A stretch of DNA of 64,000 nucleotides, from assembly GCA_035772735.1 (NCBI GenBank), contig JASDFA010000010.1, positions 124,163,501-124,227,500 on the forward strand, in the 5' to 3' direction. Both the position numbers and the translations under genes were made by a program. The stretch's first letter is position 1, and each line of letters begins with the position of its first letter. The notes beneath the pieces are model-generated. The model was not told the origin of the DNA. It saw only the letters and a list, made by a program, of their open reading frames with translations, and did not search any database. The DNA comes from Datura wrightii (lineage: Eukaryota > Streptophyta > Magnoliopsida > Solanales > Solanaceae). Positions 47,047 through 59,035 of this stretch are shown here, in pieces.

Positions 47047-49203
47047 TGTCACGCCCCATCTTGGGAGCTATGACTGGCACCTGGTGCCCTACTAGGACCT
47101 GGATTGTTGAGCTGACTAAGCCTAAGCACCCCTGGTGCAGGGCTGGCTCTGACTCTAGAATCAAGAAGGCTATATAGCGGCTGTAAATACAACCCCCGGC
47201 CGACAAGGCCTACAGCCACCTGTGAAAATAAATAGCTAACCAGAGACGAACGAACATATGGAGTCCTATGCGGGCCCACAAGGCCACCATGATATCTAGT
47301 TATAACTGGAAAGTAAAATCAGATACTAAACTGAGCTATGATCGACAAGGTCATCAGTCAAAAGCTAAAAAAGGCCCCACATGGCCAACACATATGGGCC
47401 TCACACGGCCAATATCATCTAACAACAGGGAAGTAATGCAATCTGCAAACCTCTAGGAGTAATAAGATGGTCAGGACAGGGCCCCGGCCTACCCATACTA
47501 TAAAAACAAAAAGAAGTGAACCTCTATCACACAAGCTCTGGAAGAGAGGAGCTGATAGCTCTGTACGACTGATTGGAACTACGAGGGACTTGCTCCTCGT
47601 CTATGTGTACCTGTAGACAAGTAATGCAGTACCCCAAGAGAGGGCGTCAGTACCACAGGTACTGAGTATGTAAAGCAGTAACTTTAAATAACTGAAAGTA
47701 AGGAAATAAAACTGACAACAACTGAAGTAAAGGAAACGAACTGAAAATGACTGAAGTAGTGAAATCAGGACTAAACATAACTATGATAAGAAGGGTAGGG
47801 GTGAAATCAGGACAAAACATAACTATGATAAGAAGGGTAGGTGTCATAACTGGCAATGAGGCATCCTACTGTCTAACTATCAGTAACTAAAGCAACCTAA
47901 ACCTTACCTGGCCCCCATAAGCCGAAAGGTACAATCAGCACAAAATAACCCACCTGGGCCCCCATTATCCCTAGTGAGTACACCTCAATTTATATACTCC
48001 TATCCAGGTATTACTGAGTCAATTACCAGCTATAAGCGTCCTGCCGATCCCTTGGGTCTACAACTAGGCCCGCAGGGCCCCTAACTATAGTTGTACCTGA
48101 GTCCGGAGGACTCCTGATATCTACACCCCAGGCGTAAGCACTCGGCGGGGGTTTGTATATGCCAACCACTGCAAATATGACAATCTGGCTCCCCATCTTC
48201 GTCCCTTACGGACGGCATGCCGCTCCGTGGAGTGACGTATCCTTGCCCCTGGCGGACGAGTCGACACAGCTATTAACCCTGGGGCAGTCACGGAAGCTAT
48301 ACAGGTAATACAACCCTAAACAATACAATTACAGGTCTCAACTGATAACAACAACTACACATGATAACATACTCCTGACATGCTTTACTGAGATTCATAC
48401 TGGATTACTATGCTGAAGAAACTGACTTGCCAAAAGAAAATTCCTTAACATACTTCATTCACTGTTTACCAATTAACTAGTGTGTTCTAATTTGTATTCA
48501 ATAGCCCTCTCCCACTGGAATCGTGTTACTGGAAAGATAAGACCAGTTTTAACACTAAATTCGGCAAAAAGAAAAACTTTATATATATATATATATTAAC
48601 TATATTCCAATTTTACAGAACACGGTCGAAACCTCGTTATTTCTTGATAGTCCAGAAAGGAGAAATACTTACTTTAAGCCTGGGATCATACTGACACTAG
48701 TTTGGAGTAATTCCAACAACTTTGGCTTGGCGTGAAGACAATTCGCCGGGCGAATTTCATGAAACTAACTCCGTAGAAATGCTCCATGTAGCCTTATACT
48801 TCGATACCCGAAGTTAATTTGAATTTGGATGGCGTTTAGCGGCGTAATCGGATGAAAAGTAAATGTTTCCTTCGTCTCTCAACTCTGCTAGTCGAGTTGT
48901 ATATGAAAATTATCAAGAATTCTAAGGGTGAGGCCTATATATACTTGAAGCAGGATGCAAGGCAACGTGGCACGTTGGCCAACATGCCATTTCAGCTCTG
49001 TGCCACGTTGGCTAACACGGAGGACCAGGCTCCGTGCCACTTTGCCCCTCCAGGCAGCTTGGTTTGACCTCCTCTTGCAAAATCCTGACTTGGCACTCGT
49101 TCGGCCTTTCCCCAGGCCCTTTCCTCACACGTATAATACTCTCAAACTCTCAATCAACATGCTAATAGGCCGACTAAACTCTATACACTTACGGGGTGTA
49201 ACA
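47047..49203 (-). repeat. E7 3' LTR (2,157 bp)
   Basis: TGTCACGCCCCATCTT to GGGGTGTAACA. Same subfamily as the E6 LTR, in inverted orientation. A GC-rich repeat block (TGGCACGTTGGCCAACATGCC and GTGCCACGTTGGCTAAC, first one shortened: GCACGTTGGCCAACATGC) lies at about 48965-49045 next to the TATA box. Confidence 0.92.
48935..48943 (-). promoter_or_regulatory. TATA box of E7 LTR
   Basis: The minus strand reads CAAGTATATATAGGCC, same place as in E1 and E6. Confidence 0.65.
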
Positions 49204-49215
49204 TCCTCCCCCCTT
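49204..49215 (-). other. E7 polypurine tract
   Basis: The minus strand reads AAGGGGGGAGGA before the LTR, identical to the E6 tract. Confidence 0.9.
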
Positions 49216-49479
49216 AAGAACATTCATCCTCGAATGTTAACTTCTGCTTGCAAGAACCTTAACCTTGCAATTACTTATTCTGGAAAAATTTTGGTAGAGT
49301 CTCCCTTGTAATATGGACTATCCAAAAACCCTGAAACGCAGAAAAGTCCAATACAGGTACTCCACACAATACTATTGCATTCATCTCATAATAGACTGAA
49401 GTCAACTACTCCACATAGACATGTATATAATGCAACTTATGAATCAACAATAACACATACCTCTGGCTGCACAATCTGA

Positions 49480-49902
49480 CTAAGTTTGAAATAACTGAGG
49501 ATATCTAGTTTTCAAATCATCTTCTACCTCCCAGGTAATCTCCTCTCGGTTCTTATTTCGCCATAACACTTTAACAGAAGCAACATCTTTAGTTCTTAGT
49601 CTACGGATCTGCCAGTCTAGTATGGCTACTAGAGCTTCTTCATAAGCTAACTCCTCAGTGACTTGGACGTCTTGGATTGGAACAATCCACGAGGGATCTC
49701 CTATGCACTTCCTCAGCATTGATACATGAAAAACTAGGTAAACGGATTGTAATTCTGGAGGTAAATCCAATTCATATGCCACCTGGCCTATCCTTCGGCG
49801 AATCTGATAAGGCCCAATAAACCTCGAGCTGAGCTTGCCTTTCTTACCAAATCTCATCACACCCTTCATTGGTGAAACCTTCAGGAATACCCAGTCATCC
49901 AC
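49480..49902 (-). pseudogene. pol: E7 integrase C-terminus and chromodomain
   Basis: 140 open codons: SPMKGVMRFGKKGKLSSRFI, VFHVSMLRKC, chromodomain AILDWQIRRLRTKDV, VLWRNKNREEITWE and RYPQLF. The LDRQ of relatives is LDWQ here and in E6, a shared difference. Confidence 0.86.
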
Positions 49903-49920
49903 ATTAAATTCTAAGTTTCT

Positions 49921-50993
49921 TCATCGCACATCAGCATAAGATTTGTGGCGGCTCTGAGCTGTCAGCAGACGTTCCCTGATAAGCTTTACTTTCTCTTCTG
50001 ATTGATGAATAATGTCTGGCCCAATTAATGTTGATTCTCCTACCACAAACCAACCAGCTGGCGACCTGCACTTCTGCCCATATAACGCTTCATAAGGCAC
50101 CATCTGAATTTCTTAATGATAAATGTTATTATAGGCAAATTCAATAAGTGGTAGGTGTTCATCTCAGCTACCTCCAAAATCTAGTACACACGCCCATAAC
50201 ATATCCTCGAGCGTCTGGATTGTACGTTCTGCCTACCCGTTTATCTGAGGATGGAAGGCTGTGCTCTGGTTAACCTACGTTCCCAGACCCCTCTAAAAGG
50301 ATTGCCAAAACTTAGCTGTAAACTGCACCCCTCTGTCAGAGATGATTGACTATGAAACACCATAAATCTAACTATTTCTCTAATATACAGCTCAGCATAA
50401 TCTTCGGTTGAAAAGGTAGCCCTTACTGGTAGAAAGTGAGCTGATTTTGTAAACTTGTCAATCATTACCCAAATAGAATCATATTTACACCTGGTGCGAG
50501 GTAACCCTGCTACAAAATCCATATTAACTGCCTCCCATTTCCATAAAGGCACGGCTATATCCTAGGTCAGTACGCTTGGTTTCTGATGTTCAGCTTTCAC
50601 CTGTTGGCAATTGGGACATTAAGCTACGAATTCTGCTATCCCTTTTTTCATTCTCGGCCACCAATAAATCTCTTTTATATCATGGTACATCTTTGGCGAA
50701 CCTGGATGGAGAGAGTAACGGGCATAGTGTACCTCACCCATAATTTGCTTGCGAAGCCCTGCCATGTCTGGAACGCAGAGGCGATCCCTATATCTCATAA
50801 CTCCATCCTCGGTTACCTGGAAATCTGTTACTTCCCCTCGCTGGACCCTGTTTCTGAGCTGAATCAGGCTAGGATCTTCATATTTCCGTTCTTTCACTTC
50901 CACAACCAATGATGACACCACGGTATTCTGGATTACCGCTCCATTGTCTCCTAATTCTACTATACGAACGGCTAAAGTGGCTAGCTTATGCAA
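49921..50993 (-). pseudogene. pol: E7 integrase relic
   Basis: Zinc finger in 50993-50619 (HYARYSLHPGSPKMYHD, then a stop before CPNCQQVK). The core in 50552-50241 has MDFVAGLPRTRCKYDSIWV and DKFTKSAHFLPV, then a frameshift at the second Asp (SLTEGCSLQL reads the wrong frame). The E region is lost; the C-part 50103-49921 has VPYEALYGQKCRSPAGWF. Confidence 0.84.
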
Positions 50994-51987
50994 TTCTCAG
51001 GCCACTTCCTACCGCTCGGGCTGTAAATATGCCAGGCTTCCCATGGATTTGCGGCTAAGGGCATGTGCTACAACATTGGCCCTACCTGGGTGATATAAAA
51101 TATTCACATCATAATCCTTTCACAACTCCAACAGCGACACTATCGCAGATTCAACTCTTTCTAAGTAAAAATATACTGCAGGCTTTTATGATTAGTGAAA
51201 ATATCTACATGACGCCATACAGGTAGTGTATCCATATTTTCAAGGCATGAATCACCGCGGCTAACTCCAGGTCATGGGTAGGGTAGTTCTCCTCATGCTT
51301 CCTCAGCTGCCTGGAAGCATAGTCAATCACCTTACCATGCTGCATCAAAACACATCCTAACCCAACACCCGAAGCATCACAATAGACTACATAACCCTCT
51401 GTTCCTTCTGGCAACGCTAGCACCGGTGCCGAGGTCAATCTATCTTTCAGTTGTTGAAAGCTCTGCTCACATGCCTTAGTCCAATGGAATTTTGCTGCAT
51501 TTTGCGTCAGTTTGGTTAAAGGTGCTATTAAAGTGGAAAATCCTTCCACGAACCTTCTGTAATACCCAACTAACCCCAGAAAACTACGTACTTCGGTCGG
51601 AGTGGTAGGTCTAGGCCATGTTTTCACTGCCTCTATCCTCTGCATATCTACCTGTATACCAACATCTGACACAACATGGCCCAAGAAGGCTAGTGAATTC
51701 AGCCAAATTTCACATTTAGAAAATTTTTCATATAGCTGGCGATCTCTGAGAATCTGGAGCACTGTCCGTAGGTGATCCTGGTGATCTGCCTCTGAACGAG
51801 AATATACCAGAATATCATCGATAAATACTATCACGAACAAGTCCAGGTATGGTCTGAAAATGTTGTTCATCAAGTCCATGAACACTGCTGGGGCATTCGT
51901 CAGTCCGAAGTACATGACTAGAAATTCAAATTGGCCATATCTGGTCCTGAAGGCAGTCTTTGGAATATCTCTTTCATGAACCCGGAC
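50994..51987 (-). pseudogene. pol: E7 RT palm/thumb and RNase H
   Basis: The 236-codon frame 51915-51205 begins just before the catalytic FIDDILVYSR, then FLGHVVSDVGIQVD, RNase H YCDASGVGLGCVLMQHGKV and THDLELAAVIHALKIWIHYL. A frameshift follows near 51205. In 51000-51190 LELLKDYD is interrupted by TGA at 51122-51120. E6 RNase H copy 1 shares this TGA. Confidence 0.87.
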
Positions 51988-52740
51988 CTAATGACATCCT
52001 GATCTTGAGTCGATCTTTGAAAAATACCTCGCTCCCTGCAGCTGATCAAACAAATTGTCTATTCTGGGAAGAGGGTACTTATTCTTGATAGTGACTTTAT
52101 TCAACTGCCGATAATCTATACACATATGGAGGGAGCCGTCCTTCTTCCTCACGAATAGAATTGGCGCACCCCATGGTGAGGTACTCGGCCTGATAAAGCC
52201 CTTATCTAGAAAATCCTTCAATTGTTCCTTTAGTTCTCCGAGTTCAATTGGAGCCATTCGATATGGAGGAATAGATATAGGTTGAGTGCCTGGTAATAAA
52301 TCTATTGCAAAATCAATTTCCCTTTCTAGGGGAATACCAGGAAGCTCATCTGGAAATACATCGCGAAATTCATTAACCATTGGAATAGACTGAAGGGTCG
52401 GAGGCTCTGCCCGAACATCTTGAACTCTGACAATATGATAAATGTACCCTTTTGCTATCAATTTTCTCGCCCAAAGATAGGAAATAAACCTACCTTTTGG
52501 CGTGGCTGTACTACCTTTCCATTCCTGTACTGCCTCCCCTGGAAAGTGAAATCGAACAATCTTGGTCCAACATTTGACATTGGCATAGCATGGAGCTAAC
52601 CAATCCATACCCATAATAGCATCAAAATCAACCATTTCTAGTTCTATCAAGTCTGTTGTAGTCTGATGACTGGCAATCTCTACTGTACACCCCCGATAGA
52701 TCGTTCTGGATATAATAGAGTCACCAACGGGTGTAAACAC
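51988..52740 (-). pseudogene. pol: E7 protease end and RT fingers
   Basis: Contains TPVGDSIISRTIYRGCTVEI and GMDWLAPCYANV (protease), then PSTSPWGAPILFVRKKDGSL, MCIDYRQLNKVTIKNKY and YFSKIDSRSG of RT, ending at a stop after the SGCH where relatives have SGYHQ. Same frame as gag. Confidence 0.86.
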
Positions 52741-53214
52741 TGAGAAAGGTCACCGAAGCAATTTTGGCATAATTCTAAACTTCCGAGCCACTAGCGGTAT
52801 AACATAGGACAAGGTGGATCCTGGATCTATTAACACATAAGCAGGATGGGAGCAAATGTTCATCATACCTGTCACAACATCTGGTGATGACTCTGAATCC
52901 TGTCGCCCCAGTAGTGCATAAGTGTGGTCTGGGACGACACCTGAACTGGAGGCCCCTGATTTGCCTCAGCCTCTGCCAGCTGAAACTGAGGGCATGCGCC
53001 CTGCCGGGGATGCTGGAGCTCGTGATCCTGCCGATGACCTATCCTGTCGATCCTGGTCACCCTGACCCCTAGTTGAACAATTCCTCATCTGATGACCCTC
53101 TTGTCCACAAATGTAGAATGCTGTGGAGCCATACATGCATGCTCCAGAGTGGCGTCGACTGGAAATAGGGCAAAGTGGTATTGTAAACCCACTCGGCTCC
53201 ACTCCCCTTTGCTG
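52741..53214 (-). pseudogene. pol: E7 zinc knuckle and protease start
   Basis: The CCHC is degenerate as FYICGQEGHQMRNC, with the first Cys replaced by Phe. A Ser/Arg-rich linker follows, then protease start wording (YVLIDPGSTLSYV-like) with stops. Same frame as gag across 53215, which shows that gag and pol are fused in this family. Confidence 0.82.
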
Positions 53215-54273
53215 CTATGAACCTATTGCCCGCGAACCTTCGTCGGGCTCTTGTTGCCCTTGCTGACTAAACCTGCTCGTCTGCCGCTGTGGTGGGGGCG
53301 AGGGTCTAGGCGGCCTATCTAATAACCGTGGCCTAGGTCCTCCCCGGGACTCCTCCTGTAAGTCATTCGTTCTGTCCCTACGGCACTGCTCCTGACTTGT
53401 CCTCGTAATCTCTCGTTGCCGCTGTCTGATTCCCTCAATATTCTGAGCAAAAGCCTGCACACGGGCGATATCCATATCCTCTCGTAGTGTGGCTATGATG
53501 CAGGTCTCAACATATTCTGGGTTCATCCCCATAATAAAGCGGTGTATCCTGGTTGGCATTGTGTTCGCAAAGGCTAGCGCATATCGAGCCAAGGAATAAA
53601 ACCGCATGGCATATTCTTGAACACTCATTGACCCCTGCTCCAAGTGTAGGAACTGATCAACCCGAGCTTGTCAAATCTCGCGCAGTAGGTAATGATCCAG
53701 GAAAGCCTCTAAAAAGTTGGACCAGGTCAGAGGGGAAACATCTCTCCCTCGGGACCTCTCCCAACTCTCACACCACAGTACGGCGATGTCCCGTAACCGG
53801 AATACCGCTAACTCAACTGACTCTGTGGGTGTAGTATGCATAATCCTGAAAATCCTCTACATCTGGTCTAAAAAGTCCTGAGGGTCCTCGATTCGATCTG
53901 TCCCTGTGAATTGTAAGGGACTTAGTGCTAGGAACTCTCAGACCCTCGAACTACCCGGCCCTCCTAATGATTCTGCAATTGTAGATGGAATTGACTGGCG
54001 CTGAGCAGCCATCATCTGTGCTAGCATAACCACCATGCTCCTGCCCTCCTGGTCGGATGGTACGGGTATAGAAACTACTGGAGGCGGTGCCATCACACCG
54101 GCCATCCAAAGTGGCTCCTGACGTGGTGGAGACTGCTGGGGAGGTCAAGATGATATCTCCGTATCGTCCTCAGATCCGGCCAATTCTGACCGAGGCTGAG
54201 GCACCCTGCTGGTGCCCTCTCCCACTACTACATCTAACCTCCTTCCTGTCGTAGGGTGTCGCTGATCCGACAT
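53215..54273 (-). pseudogene. gag: E7 gag
   Basis: ATG at 54273-54271 (MSDQRHP-like). The head is broken by stops. The 142-codon stretch 53643-53215 keeps the capsid C-part: VQEYAMRFYSLARYA, RIHRFIMGMNPEYVETC, LREDMDIARVQAFAQNIEG, then an Arg-rich tail. The N-part has FTGTDRIEDPQDFLDQM-like wording with stops. Confidence 0.83.
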
Positions 54274-54438
54274 TCCTCTTTAAATAAAAGAATATAATGA
54301 CCTTAGGTACTCAACCCTATACTGTATCGATCTATAGATGACTGAATAAGAAGAATGAGTAACCATCCTATCATGCCTTGTAGCCTCCTGCCTATAGCAT
54401 GTGGTGCACAACACATCCATAGACAAGACTCTACTTAG
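54274..54438 (-). other. E7 leader, truncated
   Basis: Matches the E1 leader (7472-7628), including TGTGGTGCACAACACATCCAT, and stops at CTACTTAG where E1 continues to its PBS. Confidence 0.8.
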
Positions 54439-54806
54439 CCCGTTTAGCTTATGTGTGTTGGCAGGTTGGGGCCCTGTTTAACTGTTGACTCATGACCTTG
54501 TCGGTCATAGCTCAGTTTATTATCTGATTTTACTTTCCAGTTATAACTAGATATCATGGTGGCCTTGTCGGCCCATATAGGACTCCCTATGTTCGTTCAT
54601 CTCTGGTTAGCTATTTATTTTCACAGGTGGCTATAGGCCTTGTCGGCCGGGGTTTTTATTTACAGCCGCTATATAGACCATTGTTTTCTTGATTCTAGAG
54701 TTAGAGTCAGCCCTGCACCAAAGGTGCTTAGGCTCAGTCAGCTCAGCAATTCAGGTGCTAGTAGGGCACCAAGTGCCAGTCATGCCTCCCAAGGCAGGGC
54801 GTGACA
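54439..54806 (+). repeat. E6 5' LTR, last piece
   Basis: Matches the final about 370 bp of the 3' LTR (62395-62764) and ends GGGCGTGACA at 54806, followed by the PBS. Confidence 0.87.
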
Positions 54807-54810
54807 AACT

Positions 54811-54822
54811 TGTTATTAGAAC
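54811..54822 (+). other. E6 primer binding site, decayed
   Basis: TGTTATTAGAAC, 9 of 12 matches to TGGTATCAGAGC (tRNA-iMet), 4 bases after the LTR as in E1. Confidence 0.8.
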
Positions 54823-55019
54823 AGGTCGTATCCCAGGGAGTCTGCAAGCCGTGCTAAGTATAGTCTTGTCTATGGATTTATTGTGCACCACATACTATTG
54901 GTAGGAGGTTGCAATGCATCATAGGATGATTACTCTTTCTTCTTATTCAGTCGCGCTATAGAGCAGTACAGTATAGGGTTGAGTCCCTAAGCTCATTATA
55001 CTCTTTTGCTTACAGAAAA

Positions 55020-56088
55020 ATATCCGACGAGCGACACCGTAGGATAGGCAGGAGGCTTGATGTAGCAGCAGGAGAGGGCACCGGCAGGGTGCCTCATCCT
55101 CGGTCAGAATCAACCCGATCTGAGGACGATACGGAGGTATCATCTCGATCTCCCCAACAGTCTCCACCACATCAAGAGCCGCTTGGCACGGCCGGTGTGA
55201 CGGCACTGCCTTCGACAGTTTCTATACCCATACCATCCGACTTGGAGGTTAGGAGCACAGTGGTTATGCTAGCCCAGATGATGGCTGCTCAGTGCCATCC
55301 AGTGCTACCTATAGTTGCAGAATCTTTTGGAGGGCCTGGAAGCTCGATGATCCGAGAGTTCCTAGCACTATGTCCCCCGCAATTCACAGGGACAGATCGG
55401 ACTGAGGACCCTCAGGACCTCTTAGACCAGATGCAGAGGATTTTCAGGGTGATGCATACTACACGTACAGAGTCAGTTGAGTTGGCAGTATTCCGGCTAC
55501 AGGACATCGTTGTGCTGTGGTATGAGAGTTTGGAAAGGTCTCGGGGGAGAGATGTTTCCCCTTCATCCTGGCCCAGCTTCTCAGAGGCTTTCTTGGATCA
55601 TTACCTACCGCGGGAGATTCGATAGGCCCGGGTGGATCAGTTCCTACACTTGGAGCAGGGGTCGATGAGTGTCTAGGAATATCCCATGCGGTTTGATTCC
55701 TTGGCTCGATATGCGCCAGCTTTTATGGACACAATGCCAGCCACGGTACACCGCTTTATTATGGGGCTGATCCCAGAATATGTTGATACCTGCATCACAG
55801 CCACACTACGAGAGGTTATGGATATTGCCCGTGTGCAGGCTTTTGCTCAGAATATTAACGGTATCAGACAGCGGCAACGGGACATTAGGAGCAAGTCAGG
55901 ACCAGCGCCGCAGGGATAGACCTGGTAAATTATAAGAGGAGTCCCGGGGAGGACCTAAGCCATGGTTATCAGATAGGCCACCTAGACCCCCGCCTCCACC
56001 GCAGCGGTAGAGGAGCAGGTCTAGTCGTCGAGGGAAGCTAGAGCCCGGTAAAGGTTCGCGAGCAGTAGGTTCGCAGCAGTAGAGGAGA
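55020..56088 (+). pseudogene. gag: E6 gag, start codon lost
   Basis: The position of the E1/E7 start reads ATA at 55020-55022. In the same frame, 55089-55625 keeps AEFx-like wording FTGTDRTEDPQDLLDQMQRI, VLWYESLERSRG and YLPREIR, then TAG 55623-55625 and TAG 55674-55676, both Gln in relatives. 55686-55919 keeps VHRFIMGLIPEYVDTC and IARVQAFAQNINGIRQRQR, then a frameshift. Capsid protein of the element, non-functional. Confidence 0.85.
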
Positions 56089-56909
56089 GTGGTGAAGAGT
56101 GGGTTTACAATACCACTTTACCCAATTTGCAGTCGACGCCACTCTGGAGCATGCAGGTATGGTTCCACAACATGCTACATTTGTGGACTGGAGGGTCACC
56201 AGATGAGGAATTGTCCAGCTAGGGGTCAGGGTGACCGAGATCTACAGGATAGGTCCTCAACAGGATCACGAGTTCCAGCATCCCCGGTAGGGCGTAGGCC
56301 CTCAGTTTTAGCCAACAGAAGCCCAGGCAGATCAGGGGCCTCCAGTTCAGTTTCTGTCCCAGACTGTACTTATGCACTACCGGGCGACAGGAGTTAGAGT
56401 TGTCACCAGATGTTGTGACAGGTATGCTGAACATTTGCTCTCATCCTGCTTATGTGTTGATAGATCTAGGATCCACCTTTTCCTACGTTACACCGTTAGT
56501 GGCTCGGAAGTTTAGTACTATGCCGAAATTGCTTTGGCAACCTTTCCCAATGTCTACACCCGTTGGTGACTTTATTATAGCCAGAAGGGTCTATCGGGGG
56601 TGTACAGTAGAGGTTGTCAGTTGTCAGACTACTGCAGATATGATAGAACTAGAAATGGTTGATTTTGATGCCATTATGTGCATGGATTGGCTAGCTCCAT
56701 GTTATGCTAATGTGGAATGTTGGACCATGATTGTCCGATTCCACATTCCAGGGGAGGCAGTATGGGAGTGGAAAGGTAGTACAGCCACGCCGAAAGGTAG
56801 GTTTATTTCCTATCTTCGGGCGAGAAAATTGATAGAAAAAGGGTGCATTTATCATATTGTTAGAGTTTAGGATGTTTGGGTAGAGCCTCTGACCCTTCAG
56901 TTTATCCCA
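56089..56909 (+). pseudogene. pol: E6 zinc knuckle and protease
   Basis: CYICGLEGHQMRNC is an intact CCHC (frame 56089-56397). The protease starts in another frame at 56400: VLIDLGSTFSYVTPLVARKF, where the active-site DPGS is DLGS, then CMDWLAPCY in place of GMDWL. It stops at TAG 56868-56870, Gln in relatives. Confidence 0.84.
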
Positions 56910-57847
56910 GTGGTTAATGAATTTCCCGACGTATTTCCAGATGAGCTTCCTGGTATTCCCCTAGAAAGGGAAATTGATTTTGCAATCGACCTATTACTAG
57001 GCACTCAGCCTATACCTATTCCTCCATATCGAATGGCTCCTGTTGAACTCAGAGAACTTAAGGAACAATTGAAAGGATTTGCTGGACAAGGGCTTTATCA
57101 GGTTGAGTACCTCACCATGGGGTGTGCTAGTTCTGTTCGTGAGGAAGAAGGACGGCTCCCTCCGTATGTGTGTAGATTATCGGCAGCTAAATAAAGTCAC
57201 TATCAACAATAAGTACTCGTTTCCCGGAATAGACGATTTGTTTGATCATCTACAGGGAGTGAGGTATTTTTCAAAGATTGACTTAAGGTCAGGATATCAT
57301 CAGGTCCGGGTTTGTGAAAGAGATATTCGAAAGACTGGCTTCAGGACCAGATATGGCCACTTTGAATTTCTACATGTCCTTCGGACTGACAAATGCCCCA
57401 GCAGTGTTCATGGACCTAATGAACAACGTTTTCAGACCATACCTGGACTTGTTCTTGATAGTATTTATCGATGATATTCTGGTGAATTCCCGCTCAAAGG
57501 CAGATCAGTAGGATCATCTACAGACAGTGCTCCAAATTCTTAGAGATCGCCAGCTATATGCAAAATTTTCTAAATGTGAATTTTGGCTGAATTTAGTAGC
57601 CTTCAAAGGCCATATTGTGTCAGATATTGGTATACAGGTAGATACGCAGAAGATAGAGGCAGTGAAAACTTGGCCTAGACATACCACTTCGACTGAGGTA
57701 CGTAGTTTCCTGGGGTTAGCCGGGTATTACAGAGGGTTCATGGAAGGATTTTCCACTTTCGTAGCACCTTTAACCAAATTGACACAGAAGACAGCAAAAT
57801 TCCATTGGACTGTGGCATGTGAGCAGAGCTTTCAGGAACTGAAAGAC
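56910..57847 (+). pseudogene. pol: E6 reverse transcriptase
   Basis: Starts VNEFPDVFPDELPGIPLE. Frameshift at about 57080, then VLFVRKKDGSLRMCVDYRQL, YFSKIDLRSGYHQVRV, a second shift at about 57370, then MSFGLTNAPAVFMDLMN and FIDDILVNSR. After TAG 57509-57511 it continues LQILRDRQLYAKFSKCEFWL and FLGLAGYYRGFMEGF. Three frames are used, so no functional enzyme. Confidence 0.86.
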
Positions 57848-58441
57848 AGATTGACATCAGCACCGGTGCTAGCGTTGCTAGAAGGAACAAAGGGTTATGT
57901 AGTCTATTGTGACGCTTCGGGTGTTGGGTTAGGATGTGTTTTGATGCAGATGGTAAGGTGATTGACTATGCTTCCAGGCAGCTGAGGAAGCATGAGGAGA
58001 ACTACCCTACCCATGACCTGGAGTTAGCCGTGGTGATTCATGCCTTGAAAATATGGATACACTACTTGTATGGCGTCCATGTAGATATTTTCACTGATCA
58101 TAAAAGCCTGCAGTATATTTTTACCCAGAAAGAGTTGAATCTGCGACAGTGTTGCTGGTTGGAGTTGTGAAAGGATTATGATGTGAATATTTTATATCAC
58201 CCAGGAAGGGCCAATGTTGTAGCAGATGCCCTTAGCCGCAAATCCATGGGAAGCCTGGCATATTTACAGCCCGAGCGGCAGGAATTGGCCCGAGAATTGC
58301 ATAAGCTAGCCACTTTAGCCGTTCGTATAGTAGAATTAGGAGACAATGGAGCGGTAATCCAGAATACCGTGGTGTCATCATTGGTTGTGGAAGTGAAATA
58401 ACGGAAATATGAAGATCCTAGCCTGATTCAGCTTGGAAATA
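57848..58441 (+). pseudogene. pol: E6 RNase H, copy 1 of a tandem duplication (E7-like)
   Basis: LTSAPVLALLEGT, YCDASGVGLGCVLMQ, one-codon-scale deletion at the HG of MQHGK, then LRKHEENYPTHDLELAVVIH, IWIHYLYGVHVDIFTDHK, LEL then TGA 58168-58170, and HKLATLAVRIVELGDNGAVI. It carries several differences found also in E7 (HEENY, IWIHY, the TGA, HKLAT, ELGDN) and not in copy 2. Confidence 0.88.
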
Positions 58442-59035
58442 GATTGACATCAGCACCGGTGCTAGCGTTGCCAGAAGGTAAAAAGGGCTATGTAGTCTAT
58501 TGTGACGCTTCGGGTGTTGGGTTAGGATGTGTTTTGATGCAGCATGGTAAGGTGATTGACTATGCTTCCAGGCAGCTGAGGAAGCATGAGAAGAACTACC
58601 CTACCCATGACCTAGAGTTAGCCGTGGTGATTCATGCCTTGAAAATATGGAGACACTACCTATATGGCGTCCACATAGATATTTTCATTGATCACAAAAG
58701 CTTGCAGTATATTTTCACCTAGAAAGAGTTGAATCTACTGAAGCATCGCTGGTTGGAGCTGTTAAAGGATTATGATGTGAATATTTTATATCACCTAGGA
58801 AGGGCCAATGTTGTAGCAGATGCCCTTAGTCGCAAATCCATGGGAAGCCTGGCATATTTACAGCCCGAGCGGCAGGAATTGGCTCAAGTATTCCATCAGC
58901 TAGCTAGTTTAGCCGTTCGTATAGTAGAATCAGGAGATAATGGAGCGATAATCCAAAATACTACAGTGTCATCATTGGTGGTGGAAGTGAAAGGACAACA
59001 GTACGAAGATTCTAACCTGGTTCAGCTCAGAAATA
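58442..59035 (+). pseudogene. pol: E6 RNase H, copy 2
   Basis: Repeats copy 1 from the same point (LTSAPVLALPEG) with HEKNYPTHDLELAVVIHALK, IWRHYLYGVHIDIF, TAG 58720-58722 (Gln elsewhere), intact LELLKDYD and HQLASLAVRIVESGDNGAII. It leads in frame into the integrase, so it is probably the original copy. The copy junction at about 58441 is GGAAAT|AGATTGAC. Confidence 0.88.

Larger units (their letters stand above)
47047..54438 (-). mobile_element. E7: Tekay chromovirus, minus strand, 5' LTR lost
   Basis: 3' LTR 47047-49203, PPT, chromodomain, integrase, RNase H, RT, protease, CCHC and gag up to the leader. At 54438 the leader (CACATCCATAGACAAGACTC...) breaks off 45 bp before where the PBS should be and plus-strand E6 LTR follows. 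So PBS and 5' LTR are deleted. Gag, protease and RT are in one frame with a few stops; the integrase part is in other frames. Confidence 0.87.
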
